Shown: positions 1-10,490 of the stretch, in pieces
Layout: each line of letters starts with the position of its first letter
How positions within the stretch are numbered: the first letter of the stretch is position 1
Assembly: GCA_004352715.1 (NCBI GenBank)
Contig: SCFE01000032.1
Coordinates: 2,049,287 to 2,113,286, forward strand
Length of the DNA stretch: 64,000 nucleotides
Direction of reading: 5' to 3'
Source: Hofstenia miamia
Lineage: Eukaryota; Xenacoelomorpha; Acoela
Translations under genes and position numbers: made by a program
Notes under the pieces: model-generated
Seen by the model: only the letters and a program-made list of their open reading frames with translations
The model's database searches: none
What the model was told of the DNA's origin: nothing

Positions 1-42
1 TGATGCTTCATCATGCTTTTGTGCAAAGTTCAGAGTTTTTAT

Positions 43-790
43 TCACCAATTAAATGTCTTTGATAGAAGCATACGATGTTCCGAATTTAGGTTAGTTAAA
101 AGAAAAGAACAGTATTGAAAATGAGACAAACAGAAAGCATGTATCAGTTGTTTATGATAATTGCTTGATATTACATTGCGTAAGTGATAAAGATATCTAA
201 TGCCTGTAGTCATTTTTTGAATCCTATTCAGTAGAAATTTTTCAAATTTTAATTCATTATCTATCTCCACTCCTAAATAGCTGACTGAATCACTTTGCTT
301 TATTGGCTTATTAATTATTTATCTTTACTTTTTTATATCACTTATTATTTTCTTTGTGCCTTCGGTGAAAAATTATAAATTGAGTGTTGTCAATATTTAG
401 TTTTAGTTGATTAATTGTAATATATATATATATATATATATACTATTATTGACTGTTTTTTTGTAGCATCAAAAGCATTTTTTGTGGTAATTATTAGGCA
501 TGTGCTGTCGGCATATTGGTAAATATGGCTGTGTTTAACATGTTTTATTATATCATTTACATAAATTGCAAATAATATAGGGCTAAGTACAGTGCCTTGG
601 CTATCCAATGGTCAGTCGTAACAAAGCTTGATTTTTTACTGTTTAATATTACAAGTTGCTGTCTATTTTTTATGAAGTTCATGATTAAATTAATTGAGTT
701 AACACCAAAATTATTATTTATAAGCTTGTCTTGCAAGATATCGAAATTCATTGAATTGAATGCCTTACTTAAATCAGTAATGCTACACAA
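43..790 (-). pseudogene. Reverse transcriptase remnant of LINE-B copy 1
   Basis: The RT is split over at least three frames. Positions 790-557 hold the palm segment with DLSKAFNSMNFDILQDKL, the usual LINE 'DLSKAFD' block. Positions 608-411 hold the GTVLSPILFAIYVNDI block followed by YADST where active RTs have YADDT, so one catalytic Asp is replaced. Positions 270-43 hold a thumb-like segment. A (TA)n tract at about 419-442 interrupts the frame. The enzyme is not functional. Confidence 0.7.
419..442. repeat. (TA)n microsatellite
   Basis: About 11 TA dinucleotides lie inside the RT remnant of LINE-B copy 1. Copy 2 lacks this expansion at the matching place (about 3290), so it grew after insertion. 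Confidence 0.9.
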
Positions 791-2294
791 CTGCAGTTAT
801 TTTGGGATATATTAAACTATATTTGTTGAGAAATAGATAGAATTGCGTCTTGGATGCTATAGTTATTGCGATAGGATGTTTTCAGATTTTAGGAATCTTT
901 TTATTTGATATACAACAGTTTTTCAGAGTTTGCTAAAAGGATGTGTAATACAAATGGGTCTATAATTTTTTGCGTGTACATTGATTAAATGTGATTAACA
1001 ATTGTTCTCTTAAAATATCGAAAAAACGTATAATAAAAAAATTGGAGATTATAAGAAGCGGTTGATTTGTTGGTATCAAGTTTCTTAACAATATTTTCTA
1101 ATTCATTGATTGTAGCAAGTCTAAAGGAAAATTGTTTTGATTGTTTGAGATTATCAGAATTTTGTTTTTTCTTATAAGGTGGGAAATTGAAATTTCCAAG
1201 TTCTTTGAATGTTGAATTTAAATGATTTAGTATTTGAGTTTTGTCTGTAACGGTAGTATTATTGATGTTTAATTCATTTATTTCGGATGAAAGACCTTTA
1301 GATTTTCCGATAAATTTATGGATGTATCGCCATTTCTCTCGAGTAGACTTTAATTGATCAAAGAATTTTATCCTAGTTTCTGTTATATTTTTTATTGTTA
1401 ACTGCTTAATTGCTTTATTTGGTCTTTCGTTATTGGTCCAATTAGTCTTTGTCGACTCGGATTTCGCAGGATCATATAATTCTCGCTTAATTGATACTAG
1501 TTCACAAACTTGATAATCGTCGGTGTTTGAAAAAGGAAATTTAATTGATTTTCTGTCAACCTGCGCTCCTTAATTGGTGCAACACTGTTTAATGTCTTGT
1601 AGATTTCCTTTACGAAGTAATTAATCATTTTAGGTCCAGAATTTAATGTGTACTTATACTTAAATAGGGTGTTTTAAGGGTCTTTTCTATTTTTTCATCT
1701 GCGTAAAAAAATAGAGACATCAGAATTAGTAAAATGTAATCAGTTAAATTGTTTATTCGAGTTCAACAAACTGTATTTACACATCGAAGATTACAAGTAG
1801 CAGACATTTCATTTATAGAATTTCGTTCATATGAATTCAAGTAATTAATATTAAAGTCACTGAATAGATTTACAGAGTTATAATTATTACGTATTTCATA
1901 TAATTCGTTGATTTATAATTTAGTTATTCAACTAGATAATTTTTATTTGCATTATAAGTTACGGTAATCAATTCTATTTGGAAACAGTTCTCTTTTGATT
2001 TTATTTCTTCTATCCACAGCGATTCAAATATTTCATGATAAATTTCATATTCAGATTTACACCTGACTTTATTGATTTTGGCACAATTGTCATAAGTCCA
2101 CCACCTCTACCTATTCGACTATAAAAAATAATAAAAGTCAAGGCAAATTTATTGCTCAATATATACAAAATTCTACAAACTAACATATGACAAAAAATAT
2201 AAAAATATAAACAAATAATTAACTACAAATTAATATGTACAATATATAATAATATAGTCAATGTTTGAGTGGATGTTTGTGTAGGTGCTCAATG

Positions 2295-2576
2295 TTAGAT
2301 GTATGTTTCGAAAGCATGAAGTGTATTACCGTCCCCTAATGTATGCTGTTTTATTAGAAGAAACTGCTTCCATTTTTTTCTAAATTTTTTATAGTTTTTT
2401 TCTATTCGCGTTTCATAATCTAAATTATTCCACAATTTAATTGATATGTGATGAAAGCCATTAGAATTTTTATCTAAACACAGAAATTTTTGCGATCGCT
2501 CATTTAATTTAATATAGTCATTAAGGAAGAGGAGAGATGTTTGTAGAGACTTGAATTTAAATAAGATAGATAGCAT
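2295..2576 (-). pseudogene. LINE-B ORF2 C-terminal segment
   Basis: An intact stretch of about 90 codons ending in a stop, matching the C-terminal end of LINE-B ORF2. The same segment occurs at about 57341-57580 on the plus strand with few differences. It contains the LWNNL block that follows the thumb in Jockey/CR1-type elements. It is the best preserved coding part of copy 2. Confidence 0.7.
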
Positions 2577-2814
2577 TTGCAGATGAATTTGGTAGAACGG
2601 AGATAATATTTTATATTTATTACGCTATATTGATGCTTCATCATGCTTTTGTGCAAAGTTCAGAGTTTTTATTCACCAATTAAATGTCTTTGATAGAAGC
2701 ATACGATGTTCCGAATTTAGGTTAGTTAAAAGAAAAGAACAGTATTGAAAATGAGACAAACAGAAAGCATGTATCAGTTGTTTATGATAATTGCTTGATA
2801 TTACATTGCGTAAG

Positions 2815-3022
2815 NNNNNNNNNNNNNNNNNNNNNNNNNNNNNNNNNNNNNNNNNNNNNNNNNNNNNNNNNNNNNNNNNNNNNNNNNNNNNNNNNNNNNN
2901 NNNNNNNNNNNNNNNNNNNNNNNNNNNNNNNNNNNNNNNNNNNNNNNNNNNNNNNNNNNNNNNNNNNNNNNNNNNNNNNNNNNNNNNNNNNNNNNNNNNN
3001 NNNNNNNNNNNNNNNNNNNNNN
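2815..3022. other. Assembly gap (208 N) flanked by the same 30-mer
   Basis: The roughly 30 bases before the gap (TTGATAATTGCTTGATATTA onward) are repeated at once after it. The gap therefore probably represents zero missing sequence or a slipped join within LINE-B copy 2. Confidence 0.85.
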
Positions 3023-4389
3023 TTTGATAATTGCTTGATATTACATTGCGTAAGTGATAAAGATATCTAATGCCTGTAGTCATTTTTTGAATCCTATTCA
3101 GTAGAAATTTTTCAAATTTTAATTCATTATCTATCTCCACTCCTAAATAGCTGACTGAATCACTTTGCTTTATTGGCTTATTAATTATTTATCTTTACTT
3201 TTTTATATCACTTATTATTTTCTTTGTGCCTTCGGTGAAAAATTATAAATTGAGTTTTGTCAATATTTAGTTTTAGTTGATTAATTGTAAAATAATTTTT
3301 TAATTTTTCTACATCTGTTTGGAGGTTTTTTGTAGCATCAAAAGCATTTTTTGCAGTACTTATTAGGCATGTGTCGTCGGCATATTGGTAAATGTCGCTG
3401 TTTTTAACATGTTTTATTATATCATTTACAAAAATTGCAAATAAAATAGGGCCAAATACAGTGCCTTGGGTTGTAATATAACTTGATTTTTTGCTGTTTA
3501 ATATTACGCGCTGCTGTCAATTTCTCAAGAAGTTCATGATTAAATTAATCGAGTCAACACCAAAATTATAATTTATAAGCTTGTCTTGCAAGATCGAAAT
3601 TCATTGAATTGAATGCCTTACTTAAATCAGTAATGCTGCACAACTGCAGTTATTTTGGGATATATTAAATTATATTTGTTGAGAAATAGATAGAATTGCG
3701 TCTTGGATGCTATAGTTATTGCGATAGGATGTTTTCAGATTTTAGAAATCTGTTTATTTGATATATAACAGTTTTTCAGAGTTTGCTAAAAAGATGTGTA
3801 ATACAAATGGGTTTTTAATTTTTGCGTGTACATTGATTAAATGCGATTGACAATTGTTCTCTTAAAATATCGAAAAAACGTATGATAAAAATGGGAGATT
3901 ATAAGAAATGGTTGATTTGTTGGTATCAAGTTTTTTAACAATGTTTTTTGATTCATTCATTGTAGCAAGTCTAAAGGTAAATTGTTTGAGATTATCAGAA
4001 TTTTGTTTTTTCTTATAAGGTGAAAAATCGAAATTTCCATGTTCTTTGAATGTTGAATTTAAATGATTTAGTATTTGAGTTTTGTCTGTAACGGTAGTAT
4101 TATTGATGTTTAAGTCATTTATTTCGGATGAAAGACCTTTAGATTTTCCAATAAATTTATTGACGGATCGCAATTTCTCTCGAGTAGACTTTAATTGATC
4201 AAAGAATTTTATCCTAGTTTCTGTTATATTTTTTATTGTTAACTGCTTAATTGCTTTGTTTGGTCTTTCGTTATTGTTCCAATTAGTCTTTGTCGGCTCG
4301 AATTTCGCAAAATCAAATAATTCTCGTTTAATTTATACTAGTTCATGGACTTGATTATTGTCGGTGTTTGAAAAAAATAATAATAATAA

Positions 4390-5853
4390 GACGGTCGGGT
4401 CTCACTCTCGCTCGCAGAAGCGATACGTGAAAATCTTTTCGCTGGCGCGCCTACCCTCGATGCGGCGTTTTCTTTAATCAAAGATAAAAAGAAAACGCCG
4501 CTTCATCAAATGTTCGCTCTGCTCAACAAAGAAAACGCCGCTGAAGCTCTCCTACTCCTTTTCGAAAGTTCATTGAAATCTGTCTCTAATGCTTCAACCC
4601 AGTCTTCTCCTACAAAATCAGCTAATTCTAACAATTCATCATGTTCTACGCAAACGTTTGATTCTCCTTCTGAACATCGCTATGTCTCTTGCAAAAATCC
4701 GCCCAAGTCTCCTAGAAAGAAATCAAATGAAGCACGACGTTCTACTCNNNNNNNNNNNNNNNNNNNNNNNNNNNNNNNNNNNNNNNNNNNNNNNNNNNNN
4801 NNNNNNNNNNNNNNNNNNNNNNNNNNNNNNNNNNNNNNNNNNNNNNNNNNNNNNNNNNNNNNNNNNNNNNNNNNNNNNNNNNNNNNNNNNNNNNNNNNNN
4901 NNNNNNNNNNNNNNNNNNNNNNNNNNNNNNNNNNNNNNNNNNNNNNNNNNNNNNNNNNNNNNNNNNNNNNNNNNNNNNNNNNNNNNNNNNNNNNNNNNNN
5001 NNNNNNNNNNNNNNNNNNNNNNNNNNNNNNNNNNNNNNNNNNNNNNNNNNNNNNNNNNNNNNNNNNNNNNNNNNNNNNNNNNNNNNNNNNNNNNNNNNNN
5101 NNNNNNNNNNNNNNNNNNNNNNNNNNNNNNNNNNNNNNNNNNNNNNNNNNNNNNNNNNNNNNNNNNNNNNNNNNNNNNNNNNNNNNNNNNNNNNNNNNNN
5201 NNNNNNNNNNNNNNNNNNNNNNNNNNNNNNNNNNNNNNNNNNNNNNNNNNNNNNNNNNNNNNNNNNNNNNNNNNNNNNNNNNNNNNNNNNNNNNNNNNNN
5301 NNNNNNNNNNNNNNNNNNNNNNNNNNNNNNNNNNNNNNNNNNNNNNNNNNNNNNNNNNNNNNNNNNNNNNNNNNNNNNNNNNNNNNNNNNNNNNNNNNNN
5401 NNNNNNNNNNNNNNNNNNNNNNNNNNNNNNNNNNNNNNNNNNNNNNNNNNNNNNNNNNNNNNNNNNNNNNNNNNNNNNNNNNNNNNNNNNNNNNNNNNNN
5501 NNNNNNNNNNNNNNNNNNNNNNNNNNNNNNNNNNNNNNNNNNNNNNNNNNNNNNNNNNNNNNNNNNNNNNNNNNNNNNNNNNNNNNNNNNNNNNNNNNNN
5601 NNNNNNNNNNNNNNNNNNNNNNNNNNNNNNNNNNNNNNNNNNNNNNNNNNNNNNNNNNNNNNNNNNNNNNNNNNNNNNNNNNNNNNNNNNNNNNNNNNNN
5701 NNNNNNNNNNNNNNNNNNNNNNNNNNNNNNNNNNNNNNNNNNNNNNNAACAAATCTTGAAAGTGGCGTCGACGTGTATGTTGAGGAGCAACCTCAATGCT
5801 TTCAAGCAACGCCTCTGATGAAAAGATTATGCTGGATTCATGAACAGTGGTAG
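4390..5853 (+). CDS. Unrecognised Ser/Lys-rich ORF interrupted by gap
   Basis: An open frame runs from 4390 (after a stop at 4387) to 4748, continues after 999 N if the frame holds, and ends with TAG at 5851-5853. The first Met is at 4510, but the frame is open for 40 codons upstream. The N-terminal part is helical (ALLNKENAAEALLLLFESS), followed by a Ser/Thr/Asn-rich linker and a basic Pro-Lys stretch (PPKSPRKKS). The last 35 residues after the gap have no known motif. It is clearly GC-richer and codon-biased compared with its AT-rich neighbours, which suggests a young insert such as a transposon ORF1. I do not recognise the family. Confidence 0.45.
   Translation, partial: DGRVSLSLAEAIRENLFAGAPTLDAAFSLIKDKKKTPLHQMFALLNKENAAEALLLLFESSLKSVSNASTQSSPTKSANSNNSSCSTQTFDSPSEHRYVSCKNPPKSPRKKSNEARRSTXXXXXXXXXXXXXXXXXXXXXXXXXXXXXXXXXXXXXXXXXXXXXXXXXXXXXXXXXXXXXXXXXXXXXXXXXXXXXXXXXXXXXXXXXXXXXXXXXXXXXXXXXXXXXXXXXXXXXXXXXXXXXXXXXXXXXXXXXXXXXXXXXXXXXXXXXXXXXXXXXXXXXXXXXXXXXXXXXXXXXXXXXXXXXXXXXXXXXXXXXXXXXXXXXXXXXXXXXXXXXXXXXXXXXXXXXXXXXXXXXXXXXXXXXXXXXXXXXXXXXXXXXXXXXXXXXXXXXXXXXXXXXXXXXXXXXXXXXXXXXXXXXXXXXXXXXXXXXXXXXXXXXXXXXXXXXXTNLESGVDVYVEEQPQCFQATPLMKRLCWIHEQW
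4749..5747. other. Assembly gap (999 N)
   Basis: A run of N, probably a default-size gap. It removes the centre of the plus-strand ORF. Confidence 0.95.
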
Positions 5854-5978
5854 AATTGACCATGCTTACTACCAAATTTCCAATTCCCTAAATTAAAAGG
5901 ATATTGTATTAAAAAATTTTTGTAGTAGTATTATTTTGATAAACAAATAAAGTTTAGCTGTTGTACTTGTAAAGAGTA

Positions 5979-6005
5979 TTTCAAATATATATATATATAT
6001 ATATA
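5979..6005. repeat. (TA)n microsatellite
   Basis: About 11-12 TA units lie just downstream (in gene sense) of the FLYWCH second exon. The apparent frame through them (poly Ile-Tyr) is not meaningful coding sequence. Confidence 0.85.
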
Positions 6006-6015
6006 TTAAATGAAT

Positions 6016-6270
6016 GTGTACTTCAACTTCCTGATTTTGCAAGGCGGCATAAAATTCTTCTACACTCCGCGGTAGAGCCGGCAAATGCTGTCGTCGCCTC
6101 TGTAGCATTGAATTTTCTACCTCAAGAAAGGAAACTGTATCACCATCCTGATGATTGTTGGTTACATTATCAAAAATTTCCCGAAGAGTGCCGCTATCCA
6201 CTTCTGCTCTCCTCTTCAACTCGTTTTTTTTAAGGCAAGTGTAGCCAATACACTTTCTTGAGAACCGTGG
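6016..6270 (-). CDS. FLYWCH gene, second exon (frame broken in A8 tract)
   Basis: The exon follows an acceptor ATCTTAG|CC at 6271-6273. Joined to the previous exon (phase 2) the first residues are SHGSQESVLATLAL, which completes the His-x-His of a FLYWCH finger. The frame then fails in a run of eight A; one more A would rejoin the long downstream frame LKRRAEVDSGTLREIFDNV, which ends near ALPRSVEEFYAALQNQ. That pattern (KRRAEVD, then a basic RRRQHLPALP block) is what FLYWCH/MULE-type proteins show after the finger. It is either a pseudogene or a homopolymer error. The 3' limit is uncertain: GT donors are possible near 6016-6022. Confidence 0.55.
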
Positions 6271-6505
6271 CTAAGATAAAACATTTTGTAATACCTGAAG
6301 ATCAAAATGCATAGATCAGAATTATACTTAACATGGGATTGAACTAAAACTCACGTTTTAAGAAACAAAGTCACTTGCAAAAAATTTACAAAAAACGGTA
6401 GTTTTATTACATGGAAAACCGAGCATGTAAGCAAACTCTAATTTTTAACAAATTTCATATCGTATACGGTTTAAATAGTTATTAAACAGTACTTTTGTAG
6501 TATAC

Positions 6506-6681
6506 CTGTGGATTTCAAGTATAGTCACAATACCATTAGAACACTTAGCACGACCTCGACAATTCCTAAAGTTTCTGCATTTAAAATATTGTGTTGAATC
6601 CCGTGTGTAATCTTTTATATACATAAAAGATTGGTAAATATATAAATTCGAATTTTTTCGCGACCCTTCTACTATTTCCAT
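6506..6681 (-). CDS. FLYWCH-type zinc finger exon
   Basis: The frame starts at ATG 6681 (the start is uncertain because the frame stays open a little further up) and ends at donor ACAG|GTATAC, phase 2. It encodes a FLYWCH-like fold: GSRKNSNLYIYQSFMYIK, an aromatic core, Cys-x5-Cys, then ILEIH. The second His comes from the next exon. FLYWCH fingers occur in animal DNA-binding proteins and in MULE transposase-like genes. No transposase domain is seen nearby; the Ser-rich ORF and its gap follow downstream. I cannot decide between host gene and MULE remnant. Confidence 0.6.
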
Positions 6682-6740
6682 ATTTATGTGTGACTGATGT
6701 ATTTAAAAAAAATTTGCAAATAACATGCATTATAAAAATT

Positions 6741-6930
6741 ACGAATAACTTTACGAACTTATATTTTACGAACATAAATTGTACGAATAACTTTACGAAC
6801 TTATATTTTACGAACATAAATTGTACGAATAACTTTACGAACTTATATTTTACGAACATAAATTTACGAACAGTTATTACGAACAAGTATTTACGAACGT
6901 ATATTATACGAACATATATAGTACGAACTT
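6741..6930. repeat. 42-bp tandem repeat built on TTACGAAC
   Basis: Three 42-bp units start at 6741, 6783 and 6825, each with the order ACGAATAACTTTACGAACTT then a TTTTACGAACATAAATTGT part. After 6866 the array decays into shorter spacers that keep only TACGAAC, up to about 6930. The core TACGAAC occurs about ten times. It lies just upstream of the FLYWCH exon in gene sense. It also gives spurious open frames on both strands because 42 is a multiple of 3. Confidence 0.85.
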
Positions 6931-8393
6931 ATGCAGCATTCCCGAATGCAGGATCTGTAAAACCAGGTCAGGCATTTTTCACATGTGACAGCAGCATCAA
7001 ATTCACTCACAGGTTTCTTGTATTTGCCACAATCATTTGAGGATATGCTCAATTAATCTGTGGATACTCACATAAACAATGAATACTATGTGATTGGGAA
7101 ATCTAACAGATAAATAATAAAAAAGTAGCAAGGCAAATATAAGAATGAACACTTAAAAAATTAGCTACCTATTACAATAAAGAACAAACTACAAAAATAA
7201 TGAATATAATTAAATGTCTATTTCAAATCTAAATAGAGTATTAAAGGACTTCTAAATATTCACTAAATGCAAATGGCAAACATCAATGTTTGTAATTATA
7301 GGAAACATTTACTTACTAGCAATTGAATATTTCAATGATCTAAACTACATAGAAAATGAATCAAAATAGAGTTCAAAGAAATACATATATTTATTCAAAT
7401 ATATAATTACAATTTTATCAAAATCGCCTCTCTAATGGGTTTTAATTTTTAGTGATGGCAGACTTGGGGAAATCAGAAACACCCATATTGTTCAAAATAT
7501 ATAAAAATGAATAGCGTCGCAATTAATATAGTCATATCAATTAATTACGTCAAATGGTTTTCGAAGAAATTAGTTGTAATTTTTTTTGAAACAGATTTAG
7601 AACTATTTGTTTTTAATGATTATTGTTGAATAGGATATTAAGAATATAAACTAGTCTATGTAATGTGTTTGAAATTAGTGAGATTTAAGTGTTTTTGTTC
7701 TGCTAATGATAAGAATGACAAGTAATATTTTATCCAGGTTTGTTTTTTCCTTATTCCACTTAAGTGTTGCATTTACAGAAACAATTCAATATATAAATTT
7801 GTTCTAAAATTTAGACAACGTTAATATACTTTGCAAACTGGATATCAGAGCAAAATTCCATCACTGTTTAGCGTTTTCATATATTTTTGAGACAAACTAG
7901 ACATTTTTATAAGCCAAAAGTATCAAATTTGCGGCATTGAACCCAAGTATAAGAAGACTTTTTGTGAAGTATTGCGAGATTTTCGAAAGCAAGGAAAGCT
8001 TTCAAAATTATGAGTGTATATTTTAACTAATTCATTTATGTTGAAATTTATTTCGTGTTTCTATTTCAAAGAAATCCATCAATGTTTTCTAATCTTTAAA
8101 ATATGTTTCTTCACATGGTTCCTACATGCTCCATTTCCTATCCCAATGCATTTTTAGGTTATTTACACCTCAAGGTTATAATTATAAAGCTTGGAATTCA
8201 TATAAAGGCGCGAACTATACTAGGAATGCCATTAGTATAGCTACACTATCCTTGTTTTCATTAGGGATTTTTGCAATTGACTTCAACAAATCGATTTATT
8301 ACTTAAAAGTAGCATTACTGGAAATAAAGAAAATGAACAAATTTTAAGTTCATTTAATATTTTTGTATAATTTATTACACATCTTTGTTTTAG
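6931..8393. other. Intergenic or intronic, nothing recognised
   Basis: AT-rich sequence without a convincing coding signal. The open frame at 8126-8347 (+) has no domain and atypical composition. If the CARD exon belongs to a longer gene, its 5' exons should be here or further left, but I could not identify one. Confidence 0.5.
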
Positions 8394-8666
8394 TTATGTG
8401 TTCTATCACCAAATGTAAAATTAGAAAATCATACTTTCATCTGCTTTCTCGTATGAATCCGGTGTTGATTAGAGGATATTTCATTTCAGAAGGCGTAATA
8501 GCTGAGGTTGAAATAAATAATTTTGAAAATAAATCACGTCAAGAACAAAATATGGGAATTTTGGAATGGCTTCTAAAGAAAAGTGATGAAAATCTTCAAG
8601 TATTCAGTGAAGCTTTGTGCAATACTCATCAAGAAGAATTAAAGAAATATATAGAAAATATGCCCG
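8394..8666 (+). CDS. CARD domain exon
   Basis: A 273-nt internal exon between acceptor TTTGTTTTAG and donor GTAAAC at 8667. It is phase 1 on both sides, so it is a symmetric 91-codon cassette. The product reads as a whole CARD (death-fold, six helices): FHLLSRMNPVLI (helix 1-2), YFISEGVIAEVEINNF (the 'gvlt..e.e.I' block), SRQEQNMGILEWLLKKSDEN and LQVFSEALCNTHQEELKKYI (the classic 'F..aL..t.q..L' end). CARDs join caspases and adaptors in apoptosis or innate immunity by homotypic binding. No caspase, NACHT or other partner exon is visible nearby. The assignment is by motif pattern only. Confidence 0.6.
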
Positions 8667-9839
8667 GTAAACTTTTTGTTTAGTATTCCAATCATAGTTT
8701 ACCTGATAAATTTAGCGTCCGTTACTTGAACAAAGATCTAAAATATATATAAATACTTGTGTCTATAGAAAAAGATAGTAGAAATTTAAGTCTGTAGAAT
8801 GATCAAATATAATTCATTGCTATACAATGTATGTGTAAAACTAGAACAGCTGAAAAATTTCCATAATTTTATTTTGTATTTACGATTTTTTTGCCTGGGT
8901 GATATAATCAGGAATTTACGCAGGATTTTCTGGAGGGAGGGCATGATCAAGTCAGTGACCAAATGCCTGGGCGAAGTCTCGCCAAAATTTTTGAAAATAG
9001 ACCCTAAACATGCATTTTTTAATATTCTGCTGAAAATTTATTAAATTACCCAAGCAAAATCAATTTTGAAAACCTGACGGGGATTCCACCATATCCCCTT
9101 TGTGTACGGTACTGGATACAATGACGAAATGAAGGTGCTTACTCTTCATTTTAGTAATTCAGTAGTTTTCTTTCTAGTTGTTTTTGAATTGGCATAGTCT
9201 GAAGTTTTCTAGCATAATATACTGAAGATAGCATCAAAGAAGTATTGTTTGAACAATACAAATATACTAAGCTATAATCCTACTTGAGCACTAAAATTTC
9301 TGCTCTCATTATGCTGCCTGGCCCTTTGTTTCCCAACTGCCTGAATTTCAGTTTACTTTGAACTCACTAACTTTGTATATTGCATCGATTCATGGAATGT
9401 TAGTGAAGATCTGGGGTCTTAAAAAATTTATTGGTATTACATTAATTGCAATTAATTGATTAATCTTTTTATTAAATTTAATTGATTGAATCATTCCTAT
9501 TAAACTGATCCCGTTTATGACCTCGAACTGTATAAGTAAATTGAACAGTTCAATAGAAGCATCTAATAAGAAAGCTATTATTCCTCTTTGTGTTGAACTG
9601 ACGCACTGCTTGACTTCTATTTTGATCTTCCTCACCTCACTCTAGGATTCTACGGGACGAGGATTTCTTTGGTCCCAGTCCCATTTAGCCCATTTAATTC
9701 CCTCCAGTCTCGTCCTTTCCCAGTCCATGAAATTTTCTGTTCCCATTGTTCCATTAGTCCCACATCATATGGAAATTCCCCTAAATATAGTATAATATCT
9801 TCTAAGAACATGTAAAAGGATTTCGACTAGCCCCATCAA
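8667..9839. other. Intergenic or intronic, no recognised gene
   Basis: AT-rich. At 9650-9780 there is a cluster of GGGAC/GTCCC words such as CTACGGGACGAGG and CCCAGTCCC, reminiscent of degenerate hAT-element ends seen elsewhere in the window, but no pair of ends with a target duplication was found. Confidence 0.4.
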
Positions 9840-10490
9840 TATGGGTCATTTTTAAATAATGAAGTTTGCTTGTCTCTTTCGTTACGTTAACATTGAATGT
9901 CTATAGATTTACTTTTATGCAAAGAAAACCATTATCAGTGCATGAATTATGTACTGAGTTCCTTACTTCTAACTATCTATGCATTGCATCACACATGCAA
10001 AGAGTTGTAGCCTCTCTACTACTGCAAATCTATTGCTAAAATCAATTATTTTCTTAAAAAGTTTGGCCAATAGAAATTCATTCGCATCTGCTGCTGTCTG
10101 CATTGGAGTGTCTGTTATGAATCGATCACAGGTTTTTAGTGTGAACATTTAGCTTTGGTTGTTCACAAGGCACAGTTGAAGGTCCGAACATCTATCTTAT
10201 TTTTAGTGACGACTTAAGACCTGCTAGTGGAAAAATAATTAAATCTGCCTGATGGTTCCTCTGCCTTAACCAAATGTAAAATTTAACCGACGAATTGAGA
10301 AAAAAGTATTTTTAATGAATATATTAAATATATTTGAATATTTGGCAAAAACAAAAACAATGAAAATTAATAAGAATAAGACCAATCGTATACCTTTCTC
10401 TTTATACCATCGTCCTTTGTTTAAATATAACTACGAATCACTATTTGAAAATGCCAATATTCACAAAGTTTAGGGAATATATTTTCAAAA
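9840..10490 (+). repeat. 650-bp duplication, left copy
   Basis: Near-identical to about 10945-11595 (offset about 1106). The left copy ends exactly at the single N at 10491. It carries small differences, for example a missing G near 10143 that breaks the minus-strand ORF which is intact in the right copy. The flanks differ (10492-10944 is unique), as expected for two haplotypes placed in series, one with an insertion. Confidence 0.8.

Larger units (their letters stand above)
1..2121 (-). mobile_element. LINE-B copy 1 (non-LTR retrotransposon, 3' part off window)
   Basis: This is a minus-strand non-LTR retrotransposon whose 3' end lies left of the window. Read from 2121 downward it has the end of an APE-type endonuclease, a linker (about 1560-1080), an RT palm (790-411) and a thumb (270-43). 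Parts align by eye to the plus copy at 55.4-57.8 kb and to the copy at 2122-4386. All domains are broken by frameshifts. The 3' end of copy 2 begins directly at its upper edge, so the copies are head to tail. Similarity to Jockey/CR1-group LINEs is an inference from the RT and C-terminal motifs. Confidence 0.8.
2122..4386 (-). mobile_element. LINE-B copy 2, truncated at both gap and 5' end
   Basis: A second minus-strand copy of the same LINE. Its 3' UTR starts at about 2122 (on + strand a run AAAAAATAATAAAAG). The C-terminal ORF segment (2576-2295) carries the motif ISIKLWNNLDYETR typical of LINE ORF2 ends. The thumb lies at 3140-2673, broken by N at 2815-3022, and the linker at 4173-3862. 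The 5' end stops at about 4375-4386 in a TAA repeat, next to a plus-strand ORF. The RT palm (about 3300-3620) is frame-disrupted. Confidence 0.8.

Noticed and set aside
4589-5875. Long open frames of 350-410 codons across 4749-5747 in several frames
   Set aside because: They are almost entirely N. Only the frame beginning at 4390 has coding character on both sides of the gap. The same holds for long frames over the gaps at 20887, 23184 and 34684.
6581-7040. Open frames on both strands through the TACGAAC array
   Set aside because: They arise because the 42-bp period is a multiple of three; the residues are just the repeat translated.
9390-9635. 81-codon minus-strand frame
   Set aside because: Low-complexity hydrophobic residues, no domain, no splice or codon support.
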